Assembly: GCF_001951155.1 (NCBI RefSeq)
Contig: NZ_CP016359.1
Location: 2,256,001 to 2,320,000, forward strand
DNA: 64,000 nt
Source of the DNA: Christiangramia flava JLT2011
Lineage (GTDB): Bacteria > Bacteroidota > Bacteroidia > Flavobacteriales > Flavobacteriaceae
Reading direction: 5' to 3'
The notes beneath the pieces are model-generated. The model ran no database searches and was not told the DNA's origin. It saw only the letters and a program-made list of their open reading frames with translations. Shown here piece by piece: positions 8,427-17,599 of the stretch (its first letter is position 1; each line of letters starts with the position of its first letter). Made by a program: the position numbers and the translations under genes.

Positions 8427-11039
8427 ATGAAGTCACAGGAGATCCGCAAACAGTTTCTAGAATTTTTTAAGTCGAAATCGCACCAAATCGTTCCTTCGGC
8501 ACCCATGGTCATTAAGGATGATCCCACTTTGATGTTTACCAATGCCGGGATGAACCAGTTCAAAGAATACTTTTTGGGTAATAGTACCCCTAAAAGCAAA
8601 CGTGTTACTGATACTCAGAAATGTTTGAGAGTAAGCGGAAAGCATAACGATCTGGAAGAGGTAGGGCACGATACCTACCACCATACCATGTTCGAAATGC
8701 TTGGGAACTGGAGTTTTGGTGATTATTTCAAGAAAGAAGCGATTAACTGGGCCTGGGAACTGCTTACCGAGGTGTTTCAAATCGATCCGGAAATGCTCTA
8801 TGTTTCCGTTTTTGAAGGAACTGATGATGCTGATAATCTCTCACTGGATACCGAAGCCTTGGACATCTGGAAAAAGATCGTTCCGGAAGACCGGATCATC
8901 TACGGAAATAAAAAGGATAATTTTTGGGAAATGGGAGACCAGGGGCCATGTGGCCCATGTTCGGAAATTCATATCGATATTCGATCTGCTGAAGAAAAAG
9001 AGAAAACTCCCGGGCGTGAGCTGGTAAATAAAGATCACCCGCAGGTAGTGGAAATCTGGAACCTGGTTTTCATGCAATATAATCGTAAAGCCAACGGCTC
9101 TCTGGAAGAATTGCCGGCGAAGCATATTGATACCGGGATGGGATTTGAACGCCTGTGCATGGTATTGCAGAAGAAGACCTCGAATTACGATACCGATGTT
9201 TTTACTCCAATTATTTCGGAAATTGAACGTCTTACCGGAAAAAAATACGGCGTTTCTATTACTGATGATATTGCTATGCGCGTAATTGCCGATCATGTTC
9301 GGGCCGTTGCCTTTTCAATTGCTGATGGACAGTTACCAAGCAATACCGGGGCCGGTTATGTGATCAGGAGGATTTTGAGAAGAGCGATTCGTTATGGTTT
9401 CACCTTTTTAAATACTAAAGAGGCCTTCATTTTTGAGCTCATCGATGTCCTGAGCAGGCAAATGGGAAGTGCCTTCCCGGAGCTGATCGCTCAGAAAGGA
9501 TTGATGGAGAATGTGATCCGCGAGGAGGAGAACAGTTTCCTTCGAACACTGGAACAGGGCTTGGTTTTGCTGGAAAAGCTTATGCAGGAGGCTTCGGAAA
9601 AGCAAATTTCGGGAGAAAAGGCCTTTGAGCTGTATGATACCTATGGTTTCCCAATAGATCTTACTGCGCTGATAGCGCGGGAAAACGGATTTCAGCTGGA
9701 TCAGGCAGGCTTCGAAAAGGAATTACAGAAGCAAAAAGATCGTTCCCGTGCCGCAACACAGGTGACTGCCGGCGACTGGATCGAGCAAGCAGATATCGAA
9801 GAACAGGCTTTCGTGGGTTATGACGAATTGGAAACCGAGGTGAAAATTGCCAAATTCCGAAAAGTGCAAACCAAAAAAGGAGAATTGTTCCAGATCGTAC
9901 TGAACAAAACACCTTTTTACCCGGAAGGTGGAGGCCAGGTGGGTGATAAGGGAATTTTAATGTCTCCGGAGGGAGTGGTGATCAAGATCAAAGACACCAA
10001 AAAAGAGAACAACCTGATCATTCATTTTACCGATAAACTTCCGCAGAATCCAGATCAAAGCTTTAAGGCAATCGTTTCTTCCGAAGAAAGGAGCAGAACG
10101 GCTTCTAACCATACCGCAACGCACCTGCTGCACCAGGCACTGCGAAAGGTTCTTGGTACACATGTGGAACAAAAGGGTTCGTTGGTTAAAAGCGATTATC
10201 TGCGATTCGATTTTTCTCATTTTGGTAAGGTTACCCCAGAAGAACTGGAAAAAGTAGAAAATTTTGTGAATGCCAGGATCCGCGAACAGCTGCAGCTGGA
10301 AGAGCAAAGAAATATGGCTTACCAGGACGCGATCGACCAGGGAGCTATTGCACTTTTCGGAGAGAAATATGGCGATGATGTGCGTGCGATCCGGTTTGGA
10401 GAATCTATGGAGCTTTGTGGGGGGACGCATGTGAAAAATACTGCGGAAATCTGGTATTTTAAGATCATGGGAGAATCATCTGTCGCTTCGGGAATTCGGA
10501 GAATTGAAGCGATCACGGGAAAGGCAGCAATGGAATATTTCGAATCTCAGGAGCAAATGCTAAAGGAGATTCGGGAGAATTTGAAAAATGCCAAGGATCC
10601 TCTGAAAGCAGTAACAAGTTTGCAGGAAGAAAATGCGGCTCTGAAAGCGGAAGTGGCCGAATTGTTAAGCGCTAAAGCGAAAAACCTAAAGACAGATCTT
10701 AAGGCAGAAGTTGATAATATTAATGGATTAAACTTCCTGAGCAAAAAAGTAGATCTTGATGCCGCTGGGATGAAAGATTTGGCATACCAGTTAGGTGACG
10801 AGATCGAGCAGCTTTTTGTGTTGTTAGGCTCGGAAAAAGACGGAAAAGCCCTGCTTTGTTGCTATATTTCTAAAGATCTGGCGGCAACTAAGAATCTTAA
10901 CGCGGGCCAAATCGTGCGCGAACTGGGTAAATATATCCAGGGAGGTGGAGGAGGTCAGGCCTTTTTCGCAACTGCCGGAGGGAAAAATCCTGCCGGAATT
11001 GACCAGGCGCTTCAGGAAGCTAAAAAATATATCGACTAA
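8427..11039 (+). CDS. alaS: Alanine--tRNA ligase
   Basis: Charges tRNA-Ala. With the ATG at 8427 ([10 protein letters not shown]) the protein has 870 residues, as expected; the frame is open 18 bases further up to a TTG, but the ATG matches family starts. It has the class II catalytic domain at the N-terminus ([16 protein letters not shown]), the editing domain with zinc ligands His562 and His566 (HTATH) and Cys664 and His668 (CGGTH), and the C-terminal C-Ala domain with the GGGGG-like glycine run near the end. All key residues are present. It is divergent from the M23 gene and ends in a terminator that runs into the next start. Confidence 0.98.
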   Translation: MKSQEIRKQFLEFFKSKSHQIVPSAPMVIKDDPTLMFTNAGMNQFKEYFLGNSTPKSKRVTDTQKCLRVSGKHNDLEEVGHDTYHHTMFEMLGNWSFGDYFKKEAINWAWELLTEVFQIDPEMLYVSVFEGTDDADNLSLDTEALDIWKKIVPEDRIIYGNKKDNFWEMGDQGPCGPCSEIHIDIRSAEEKEKTPGRELVNKDHPQVVEIWNLVFMQYNRKANGSLEELPAKHIDTGMGFERLCMVLQKKTSNYDTDVFTPIISEIERLTGKKYGVSITDDIAMRVIADHVRAVAFSIADGQLPSNTGAGYVIRRILRRAIRYGFTFLNTKEAFIFELIDVLSRQMGSAFPELIAQKGLMENVIREEENSFLRTLEQGLVLLEKLMQEASEKQISGEKAFELYDTYGFPIDLTALIARENGFQLDQAGFEKELQKQKDRSRAATQVTAGDWIEQADIEEQAFVGYDELETEVKIAKFRKVQTKKGELFQIVLNKTPFYPEGGGQVGDKGILMSPEGVVIKIKDTKKENNLIIHFTDKLPQNPDQSFKAIVSSEERSRTASNHTATHLLHQALRKVLGTHVEQKGSLVKSDYLRFDFSHFGKVTPEELEKVENFVNARIREQLQLEEQRNMAYQDAIDQGAIALFGEKYGDDVRAIRFGESMELCGGTHVKNTAEIWYFKIMGESSVASGIRRIEAITGKAAMEYFESQEQMLKEIRENLKNAKDPLKAVTSLQEENAALKAEVAELLSAKAKNLKTDLKAEVDNINGLNFLSKKVDLDAAGMKDLAYQLGDEIEQLFVLLGSEKDGKALLCCYISKDLAATKNLNAGQIVRELGKYIQGGGGGQAFFATAGGKNPAGIDQALQEAKKYID

Positions 11040-11045
11040 TATAAA

Positions 11046-11075
11046 GATCCCGGTTTAGCCGGGATTTTGCTTTTT
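11046..11075 (+). terminator. Terminator after alaS
   Basis: ATCCCGG and CCGGGAT form a 7-bp stem with a TTTAG loop, followed by TTTGCTTTTT. It ends four bases before the ATG of the GSCFA gene, so part of that gene's expression may come from read-through. Confidence 0.8.
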
Positions 11076-11078
11076 AAA

Positions 11079-12038
11079 ATGAATTTCAGGATACAATTTC
11101 AGATACCGGAAGGCCAACCGAAGATGGATCACCATTCTTTGATTTTCCTTATAGGTTCTTGTTTCGTGGAAAATATTGGGCATAAACTGGATTGGTTCCG
11201 TTTCCGAAATTTGCAAAATCCTACCGGTATTCTCTTTCATCCCCATGTAATTGGGAAATTTCTTTATCGCGTTGAGGCAAAGCGGAACTATACTGCGGAA
11301 GATATCTTTAAATTCCAGGGGAGATGGCAGTCTTATGAGTCGCACTCGCGTGTAAGTGGAGCCACTATGGAAGAATGTTTACTGCGGTTAAATTCTGGGC
11401 TTGAAAAAACTGAAAAATTTCTATCTGCAGCGACCCACGTAGTAGTGACCCTGGGGTCTGCATGGTATTACCGCCATTTAGCGACTGGTTCGGTTGTGGC
11501 CAATTGCCATAAAGTCCCACAAAAGGAATTTCAAAAGCAACTTTCATCGGTTAAGGAACTTCAGGATGATCTGCAGTTTTGTATGAAAAATATCAGGAGA
11601 ATAAATCCGGACTGTAGTGTGATCTTTACGGTTTCACCGGTTCGGCATATCAAAGATGGAGTGGTGGAAAACAGTTTGGGCAAAGCACAACTTCTTACCG
11701 CGGTTCATCAAATCGTTAGACAAAATTCCTACAATTTTTACTTTCCGGCTTATGAGATAATGATGGATGAATTACGCGATTATCGTTTTTATTCTCAAGA
11801 CATGATTCATCCTTCCAATATGGCTATTGAGTATATCTGGAATCGGTTTACAGATGCCTGGCTGGCTCCGGAAAGCATTAGTATTTTGCGAGAAATCGAT
11901 TCTATTCAAAAAGCCCGCCACCACCGACTTCCGGAAGAATTAAGCGGTAGTCATAAGAAATTTCTTACGAAATTACAATCGAAAATCGAGGAAATTCAAA
12001 AAAAACACCCTGAAATATCTTTTTCTGAACCCGCGTAA
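11079..12038 (+). CDS. GSCFA domain protein
   Basis: 319 residues from the ATG at 11079; a TTG four codons earlier lies inside the alaS terminator and is less likely. The naming motif appears as GSCFVENIG near residue 26, a nucleophile-elbow-like turn, and the end of the domain has MIHPSNMAIEYIW, resembling the Asp/His block of SGNH hydrolases. GSCFA (PF08885) proteins are therefore thought to be SGNH-like esterases or acyltransferases; no member is well characterised. No signal peptide is seen, so it is probably cytoplasmic. It follows alaS directly, a frequent order in Flavobacteriia. Confidence 0.88.
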   Translation: MNFRIQFQIPEGQPKMDHHSLIFLIGSCFVENIGHKLDWFRFRNLQNPTGILFHPHVIGKFLYRVEAKRNYTAEDIFKFQGRWQSYESHSRVSGATMEECLLRLNSGLEKTEKFLSAATHVVVTLGSAWYYRHLATGSVVANCHKVPQKEFQKQLSSVKELQDDLQFCMKNIRRINPDCSVIFTVSPVRHIKDGVVENSLGKAQLLTAVHQIVRQNSYNFYFPAYEIMMDELRDYRFYSQDMIHPSNMAIEYIWNRFTDAWLAPESISILREIDSIQKARHHRLPEELSGSHKKFLTKLQSKIEEIQKKHPEISFSEPA

Positions 12039-12105
12039 ATTCTCATAATTCTTAATTTTTAAGAATTCAGCAACATTAATTTTATATATCTGTTCGAATA
12101 ATTCG

Positions 12106-12113
12106 TATTTTTA
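12106..12113 (+). promoter_or_regulatory. Weak -7 element ahead of the candidate RNA
   Basis: TATTTTTA matches TAnnTTTG in all but the last base and lies three bases before the first stem of the structured RNA candidate. No good TTTG is seen at the right distance upstream. Confidence 0.35.
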
Positions 12114-12115
12114 CA

Positions 12116-12261
12116 AAGTAGATCGAAAGTATTTCCGTTCTCTATCTGTAAGGTTAAGCTTGAAGATAATCAGGAAGTTACAGGAGATCTACTTCTAAAA
12201 TTTGTTGGGGTAGATTTTAGAATTATACTAAAGGACGGGTGGGGCCGTCCTTTAGTTTTTT
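12116..12261 (+). ncRNA. Candidate structured non-coding RNA with its own terminator
   Basis: Between the GSCFA and DUF4230 genes lies about 145 bases with no credible reading frame but three strong helices. AAGTAGATC (12116-12124) pairs perfectly with GATCTACTT (12186-12194), enclosing CTGTAA/TTACAG (12146-12151 with 12178-12183) and a 20-base bulge on the 5' side. TTCTAAAAT (12193-12201) pairs with ATTTTAGAA (12214-12222). CTAAAGGACGG (12228-12238) pairs with CCGTCCTTTAG (12245-12255), followed by six T: a textbook terminator that belongs to no visible gene, since the GSCFA stop is 190 bases upstream. A weak -7 element precedes it. The 6S-Flavo family of Rfam is the first identity to test; a cis-acting leader of the DUF4230 gene is the alternative. 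Confidence 0.55.
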
Positions 12262-12339
12262 ATAGAGCTTTTATATTTTCTTTAGCATTCCTTTCCGGCA
12301 TTTTTCCTACAAATTTTCTACTTTCAATATCGCAACAAA

Positions 12340-12963
12340 ATGCATTACATGAAAAACCTGCTTGTAGGCGTCCTGGCTATCGGAATTGTAATTCTTGGTT
12401 TCCTTTATTATAAGGAAAAGAAACAGGAGCGTGAAAGTTTTGAAGAACGTACCGCACTGATACAGGAACAGATCAGGAATGTAGGGAAACTCGTTGTGAC
12501 CGAAGGTACTTTTTCACAGGTCTACTCCTATAAAAACTCCAAGAGTTTTTACCTGGATATCTTTTCAGCAAGAAAAAAGGCGCTTATCGTGGTCAATGCC
12601 GAGGTTAGTGTTTCTTATGACCTCAGCAAACTGGAAACTGAAATCGATGCGGAGAACCAGCGAGTGATCATTAGGAAAATTCCTTTGGAAGAAATCAATA
12701 TCAATCCCAATATCAAATATTACGATGTAACGCAGGATTACTTGAACCAGTTCGATGCCGAAGATTACAATAAGATCAAATCCAGAATTGAAAAAGGGCT
12801 GAGAGAAAAGATCGAGCAATCAACATTGAAGAGCAACGCGCAAAACAGGCTCATCAGTGAGCTCCAAAAGATCTATATCCTTACGAACAGTATGGGTTGG
12901 ACTTTGGAATACCAGAATACTCCCATAGATTCCGAAAGTGACCTGAACAGCTTAAAACTTTAA
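12340..12963 (+). CDS. DUF4230 domain protein, membrane-anchored
   Basis: 207 residues with one N-terminal membrane span (about 5-22), then the DUF4230 domain: an alternating strand region (VGKLVVTEGTFSQVYSYK, ALIVVNAEVSVSYDLSK) and a helical C-terminus. A second ATG three codons in would also serve as start. The family is common in Bacteroidota and Firmicutes and has no known function. The 3' end overlaps by four bases the stop of the converging hydroxylase gene, so antisense interference is possible. Confidence 0.87.
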   Translation: MHYMKNLLVGVLAIGIVILGFLYYKEKKQERESFEERTALIQEQIRNVGKLVVTEGTFSQVYSYKNSKSFYLDIFSARKKALIVVNAEVSVSYDLSKLETEIDAENQRVIIRKIPLEEININPNIKYYDVTQDYLNQFDAEDYNKIKSRIEKGLREKIEQSTLKSNAQNRLISELQKIYILTNSMGWTLEYQNTPIDSESDLNSLKL

Positions 12964-14717
12964 CTGGAAGCGACCGGTTGTTTGGCCATTTCGAGGCCAT
13001 CAGTAATCAAATGAGCTATTTCAGGCCTGCGTTGACGTAGGGCTTCCAGGTGGTTTCTCACTTCCGCTTGCAGCCTGTGATCATCTTCCGCGGCGAGTTC
13101 ATAGATTTCCACAGCAAGTAACCAGTCTTTCGGGTGGTACTTTTTCAAAATATCAAAAGCTGCTTCCAGTGAATATTTGGTGTTTTCCCCATTCCTGATA
13201 TTCCTAACCGACTCATAGAGTGATTCCAGTTCAGCCTTTTCTTGCGTTTTTTTGCTTTTGATGGTCGTGCTGGAAGGCTGGTGGGTGATGAAGTCAAAAG
13301 ATTGATGATCTGCCGGGCCTGCAAAAGCCGAAACAACTTCTTTACCAACCGCCATATCATATCGTCCCCATTCTGGTTGGAACAGCATTTCCCCGTCATA
13401 GGTAACGCTACAATCTTTAAAACTGATGAGGATGATCTTGCCCTGGAGATTTCTGGTGCCGGTAATGATCTCGCCTTCAATGAAGATCCCGCCTTCAAAT
13501 TCCAGCGTAACCCGCTTGCCTTCATAGATATCATAAGCCTTCAGATCCCGCGGACTCATATCTTCGATTGCAAGATTGATCCCCTTTAACTTCCCAACAG
13601 GAGAACCAAAACCCTCTGGATGTGATTGTACCCCATGCCCCACAAGTTCCTTTTCGCGATAGGAAAGGGCAGTTTTTCCGGTAGTTTGAAAATAGGCCGG
13701 ACGATCTTCAAATTCAATCACTCGGCTGAAATTTCCTGAAACCTGCAGCCCGGTGCTGAGTTCTATGCTTCCCAGGTGGCGGGAATCAATGAGTTTTTTA
13801 ATGCCTGAGAGTCCGCCACGGCGAAGCGCCATATTATTGGCAAATTCTTCGAGAACCAGGCTGAGATGTGCGAAATCTGGAGTGACATATAGCTGAGGTT
13901 GTGGTTTGGTAATATCAAATTCCTGTTTGGCGGCTTCAATGGTATATGGTCGTTTTTCCACGGCATCTGTAAGGCAGGATTTGCTTTCCCCGATAGAAGA
14001 AAGTAGTCCCGCTCCGTAAATCTTCGGGTTTTCGAGCGTTCCGATGAGTCCGTATTCCACGGTCCACCAGTGAAGATTCCGGATCTGCGACATTTCGCTT
14101 GGCTTCACATCTTTGCTCTGCAACTCATCGACCTTTTTTTCAACTTCCGCTATTTTTTCCGCGGGAGTGTCTTCGGCTTCTTTTAAAATGGATAGCTCAC
14201 GAATAGCCTCATATATATCATAATCATGAGAACTGGAGATCGCTTTACAGCCAATTTCCCCAAAACGCCTGAGGTATTCAGCATATTCTGGATTGGCAAT
14301 GATCGGCGCATGACCGGCTCCTTCATGAATGATGTCGGGTGCGGGAGTGTATTCTATATGTTCCAGCTGGCGAATATCACTGGCGATCACCAACACATTA
14401 TAGGCCTGAAATTCCATAAAAGCTGCCGGGGGAATGAATCCGTCTACCGCTACTGCTGCCCAGCCAATTTCTTTGAGGATGCGATTCATCCCGTACATAT
14501 TGGGGATGCTGTCTATAGAAATGCCGGTTTGCTTCAAACCTTTGGTATACGATTCATGCGCGACTCTGCTCAGGTATGCCACGTTCTTTCGCATAACATA
14601 ACGCCACACCGCCTGGTTTATAGGGGTGTAATCATCATAATTCTGTGGTTTGATATATTGTTTTAAATGAGCAGGAAGTTTCTCCAGGATCTCATTTGAT
14701 TCAATTTTTTCCAACAT
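12960..14717 (-). CDS. phhA: Aromatic amino acid hydroxylase, phenylalanine 4-monooxygenase type, long form
   Basis: Converts phenylalanine to tyrosine with O2 and a tetrahydropterin. The start is taken at the ATG at 14717 (585 residues); the frame is open 18 codons upstream but that part looks non-coding. The family signature PDIIHEGAGHAP gives iron ligands His131 and His136, and WWTVEYGL gives Glu221. Bacterial phenylalanine hydroxylases are usually 260-300 residues; here the catalytic part ends near residue 330 and about 250 further residues follow, including a strand-rich region (about 360-470) and a helical C-terminus. Long forms of this kind occur in Bacteroidota. No regulatory ACT domain is seen at the N-terminus. 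Converges with the DUF4230 gene. Confidence 0.92.
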   Translation of the reverse strand: MLEKIESNEILEKLPAHLKQYIKPQNYDDYTPINQAVWRYVMRKNVAYLSRVAHESYTKGLKQTGISIDSIPNMYGMNRILKEIGWAAVAVDGFIPPAAFMEFQAYNVLVIASDIRQLEHIEYTPAPDIIHEGAGHAPIIANPEYAEYLRRFGEIGCKAISSSHDYDIYEAIRELSILKEAEDTPAEKIAEVEKKVDELQSKDVKPSEMSQIRNLHWWTVEYGLIGTLENPKIYGAGLLSSIGESKSCLTDAVEKRPYTIEAAKQEFDITKPQPQLYVTPDFAHLSLVLEEFANNMALRRGGLSGIKKLIDSRHLGSIELSTGLQVSGNFSRVIEFEDRPAYFQTTGKTALSYREKELVGHGVQSHPEGFGSPVGKLKGINLAIEDMSPRDLKAYDIYEGKRVTLEFEGGIFIEGEIITGTRNLQGKIILISFKDCSVTYDGEMLFQPEWGRYDMAVGKEVVSAFAGPADHQSFDFITHQPSSTTIKSKKTQEKAELESLYESVRNIRNGENTKYSLEAAFDILKKYHPKDWLLAVEIYELAAEDDHRLQAEVRNHLEALRQRRPEIAHLITDGLEMAKQPVASS

Positions 14718-14795
14718 GTTCTGTTCACTATAACGTTTGCGATAAATGTACAAAATTTGAATCAGAACCATTCTGAAAACACCTGAAGAATGCCC

Positions 14796-14821
14796 ATAAA
14801 AAAAGCCCCAATTTGGGGCTT
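14796..14821 (-). terminator. Terminator after the DUF4136 gene
   Basis: AAGCCCC, AATTT, GGGGCTT stem-loop; on the minus strand it is followed by a run of seven T just beyond the DUF4136 stop. Confidence 0.85.
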
Positions 14822-14827
14822 CTAATA

Positions 14828-15373
14828 TTATTTTGTTCCCATTTCAGGCGGGTACTTTTCCATGATCTTCGAAACGATTTCGTTAATACGTTCCTGCTTC
14901 TTGTTAACCTCCTTGGCAAGTGCGGCGGTTCCCATACCCTGCCATACCAGTTCTTTATCGTTGGAATCGATGAGGTCTATATACAATGTGCCTTCACTGG
15001 TACGGTTTACCGTGTTAAAACCAGAACCCCAGTACCAGGGATTCCATCCCCATCCATAACCATAGAAAGGATAGGAATTGTTGTAAATATTGATATTTTC
15101 GTTCGTTTTAGTGAATATGCTTACCAGAATATCTGGGTTTTCAGATTTAGTGAAGCCTTTGGCATTCATCTCTGTTTCGATCGCTCGCAGGATCCTTTTT
15201 TTATCCAGGTCAGAAATTTCAGCTTTATCAATTCCAGGCTTGAAAAAAGCATAGGTCTTATAATTGCTGAAATTGGCTTCCCGATCGTAGTCAGAAGCTA
15301 CCTGAACGCTGCTACAGGAAGTGAAAACCAAAGCAAAAAGCAGCAGTAGCGGAGTAAATTTTAGAACTTTCAT
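14828..15373 (-). CDS. DUF4136 family lipoprotein
   Basis: 181 residues with a lipoprotein signal peptide whose lipobox reads LVFTSCSS (acylated Cys about residue 20). The mature part has the DUF4136 pattern, including VASDYDREANFSNYKTYAF, a short Tyr/Trp/Gly-rich stretch (YGYGWGWNPWYWGSG, about 95-110) and a conserved GTLYIDLIDS strand. The C-terminus carries a helix with KEVNKKQERINEIVSKIMEKYPP. The family is an envelope protein of unknown function. It stands alone between the hut gene and its own terminator. Confidence 0.9.
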   Translation of the reverse strand: MKVLKFTPLLLLFALVFTSCSSVQVASDYDREANFSNYKTYAFFKPGIDKAEISDLDKKRILRAIETEMNAKGFTKSENPDILVSIFTKTNENINIYNNSYPFYGYGWGWNPWYWGSGFNTVNRTSEGTLYIDLIDSNDKELVWQGMGTAALAKEVNKKQERINEIVSKIMEKYPPEMGTK

Positions 15374-15403
15374 AGGTGTTCGATTTAAATTTGTACAAAT
15401 TCG

Positions 15404-17392
15404 TTAATCGAAAAGCGTTGGATCTACCAGGTTAGGAATCGTGATCTTGAGCTGCGGATTACTTTCCATTGCGCGTTTGGCAGTAAAAATAGCTCCTTCG
15501 TTTCTTGCCCAGTTTCTGCGGGCAATTCCGTTGTTCACATCCCAGAATAACATGGATTTCAAACGATCTTCAGATGCTTTATTTCCTTCAAGAATCATGC
15601 CGAAGCCTCCATTGATCACTTCGCCCCATCCAACTCCACCACCATTATGAATGCTTACCCAGGTCGCTCCACGAAAGCTGTCTCCAATAACATTTTGTAT
15701 GGCCATGTCAGCGGTGAAGCGAGATCCATCATAGATATTTGAAGTTTCACGGAAAGGAGAATCTGTTCCTGATACATCATGATGATCGCGTCCCAGGATC
15801 ACAGGCCCTATTTCACCTTTGCCAATGGCATCATTAAATGCTTTAGCAATTTCCATGCGGCCTTCAGCATCGGCATAAAGGATCCTGGCTTTGGAACCAA
15901 CAACCAGTTTATTTTCACGCGCTCCCTGGATCCATTGAATATTATCCTGCATTTGCTGCTGAATTTCAGCGGGAGATCTTTCCATGATTTGCTTTAAGAT
16001 AGTTGCGGCAATTTCATCAGTTTTCTGAAGATCTTCCTCTTTTCCGGAAGCACACACCCATCGGAAAGGTCCGAAACCATAATCAAAGCACATGGGTCCC
16101 ATGATATCCTGAACGTAACTTAGGTAAATGAAGTCCTTGCCATTTTCAGCCATAATATCGGCACCGGCGCGAGAAGCCTCCAGTAAAAAGGCATTTCCAT
16201 AATCAAAGAAATAGGTTCCTTTTGAAGTGTGCTTGTTGATCGCATCAGCCTGGCGTCGCAAACTTTCCTGAACTTCTTTTTTGAACTGATCGGGATCTTC
16301 AGCCATCATCTTTTGAGCTTCCTCAAAACTCAGGGTTACTGGATAGTAACCGCCAGCCCAGGGATTATGCAGAGACGTTTGATCACTTCCCAGGTCGATA
16401 TAGATATTATTTTCAGCAAAATATTCCCAGATATCAACAATGTTTCCGTGGAAGGCGATAGAAACCACTTCTTTTTTATCTTTTGCTTTTTGAACTCTTT
16501 CAGCAAGCTCCTCCACGTCATCAATAACTTCATCCACCCAAGCCTGTTTATGTCGGGTCTCAATAGCTTTCGGATTCACTTCCGCACAAACGGTAATGCA
16601 ACCGGCAATATTTCCTGCCTTAGGCTGCGCGCCGCTCATTCCGCCAAGTCCGCTGGTTACAAAAAGTTTTCCTGCAAGACCTTCACCATCTTTCGAGATT
16701 TTTCTTCCTGCGTTTAAAACGGTAATGGTTGTACCATGAACAATTCCCTGCGGGCCGATGTACATATAACTTCCCGCGGTCATTTGGCCGTACTGTGTTA
16801 CACCAAGCGCATTGAATTTTTCCCAGTCATCGGGTTGTGAATAGTTCGGGATCATCATTCCGTTTGTAACCACTACTCTTGGAGCTTTTTCGTGGGAGGG
16901 AAAAAGCCCCATCGGGTGCCCGGAATACATCACCAGTGTTTGAGTATCGTCCATATTGGCCAGGTACTGCATCGTCAATAAATACTGTGCCCAATTCTGA
17001 AAAACCGCTCCATTGCCTCCATAAGTAATCAGTTCATCTGGATGCTGCGCCACTTCCGGGTCCAGGTTATTCTGGATCATCAGCATAATTCCTTTCGCCT
17101 GGAGACTTTTTCCTGGATATTCGTCTATCGAACGAGCATAAAACTCATAATCAGGCTTAAAACGGTACATGTAAATCCTTCCGTATTTTTCCAGTTCTTC
17201 CCTGAATTCCGGCAGCAGTTCTTTATGATGCCTTTTATCAAAATATCTTAAGGCATTTTCCAGCGCCAGTTTGTTTTCCTCATCATCAAGAATTGCTTTT
17301 CGTTTTGGTGCATGATTTACATTTTTATCATACTTTTTCTTTGCAGGTAGTTCATTTGGAATTCCCTGTATCAGCTGTTCCTTGAATGTCAT
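15404..17392 (-). CDS. hutU: Urocanate hydratase
   Basis: Second step of histidine degradation: adds water to urocanate to give imidazolone propionate, using tightly bound NAD+. The start is set at ATG 17392 (MTFKEQLIQG), giving 662 residues; the frame continues 22 codons upstream, but that stretch is the 3' end of the DUF5522 gene in another frame. Urocanase blocks are clear: YSGHPMGLFPSHEKAPR, TSGLGGMSGAQPKAGN (NAD binding) and CAEVNPKAIETRHKQAWVDE with the substrate-binding region. At 662 residues it resembles the eukaryotic-length form found in Bacteroidota rather than the 555-residue proteobacterial form. hutH, hutI and hutG are not in the window. Confidence 0.95.
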   Translation of the reverse strand: MTFKEQLIQGIPNELPAKKKYDKNVNHAPKRKAILDDEENKLALENALRYFDKRHHKELLPEFREELEKYGRIYMYRFKPDYEFYARSIDEYPGKSLQAKGIMLMIQNNLDPEVAQHPDELITYGGNGAVFQNWAQYLLTMQYLANMDDTQTLVMYSGHPMGLFPSHEKAPRVVVTNGMMIPNYSQPDDWEKFNALGVTQYGQMTAGSYMYIGPQGIVHGTTITVLNAGRKISKDGEGLAGKLFVTSGLGGMSGAQPKAGNIAGCITVCAEVNPKAIETRHKQAWVDEVIDDVEELAERVQKAKDKKEVVSIAFHGNIVDIWEYFAENNIYIDLGSDQTSLHNPWAGGYYPVTLSFEEAQKMMAEDPDQFKKEVQESLRRQADAINKHTSKGTYFFDYGNAFLLEASRAGADIMAENGKDFIYLSYVQDIMGPMCFDYGFGPFRWVCASGKEEDLQKTDEIAATILKQIMERSPAEIQQQMQDNIQWIQGARENKLVVGSKARILYADAEGRMEIAKAFNDAIGKGEIGPVILGRDHHDVSGTDSPFRETSNIYDGSRFTADMAIQNVIGDSFRGATWVSIHNGGGVGWGEVINGGFGMILEGNKASEDRLKSMLFWDVNNGIARRNWARNEGAIFTAKRAMESNPQLKITIPNLVDPTLFD

Positions 17393-17393
17393 A

Positions 17394-17567
17394 TTAAGAT
17401 TCTTGTCTATTCGTATTTTTATTATACCCGTATGGGCAATGGCGGCAACCACTTTCACAGCAGTATCCTCGTTTCAAGTGGTATTGCTCGGTAAAGCACC
17501 GGTAACCTTCAGGCGTAAGGTAATAATCGCCATCTTCCAGAGGGATTCTTTTCTTCTGAAAACTCAT
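17394..17567 (-). CDS. Small Cys-rich DUF5522 protein
   Basis: A 57-residue reading frame too short for ordinary gene finders, read on the minus strand from ATG 17567 to TAA at 17394-17396. The protein begins MSFQKKRIPLEDGDYYLTPE and continues with GYRCFTEQYHLKRGYCCESG and CRHCPYGYNK, which is the DUF5522 pattern of Flavobacteriia. Five Cys (24, 36, 37, 41, 44) with a His at 43 suggest a metal or iron-sulfur site. Its stop is one base before the hutU ATG, so the two are surely co-transcribed and probably translationally coupled. Function unknown; a role linked to hutU is only suggested by position. Confidence 0.88.
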   Translation of the reverse strand: MSFQKKRIPLEDGDYYLTPEGYRCFTEQYHLKRGYCCESGCRHCPYGYNKNTNRQES

Positions 17568-17599
17568 GCCGCTAAGTTACAATTTCTTATCTTGAAAGC

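Noticed and set aside
12116..12261. A tmRNA, RNase P or SRP RNA identity for the structured RNA
   Set aside because: Too short for tmRNA or RNase P, and it lacks the conserved GGAAG-type SRP core; 6S-Flavo remains possible.
14813..15349. A 178-residue plus-strand frame with membrane-like sequence
   Set aside because: Antisense of the DUF4136 lipoprotein gene, which has a proper signal peptide, family motif and terminator.
15393..17458. The longer start of hutU, 22 codons upstream
   Set aside because: Those codons overlap the DUF5522 gene in another frame; the ATG at 17392 fits the family's N-terminus.
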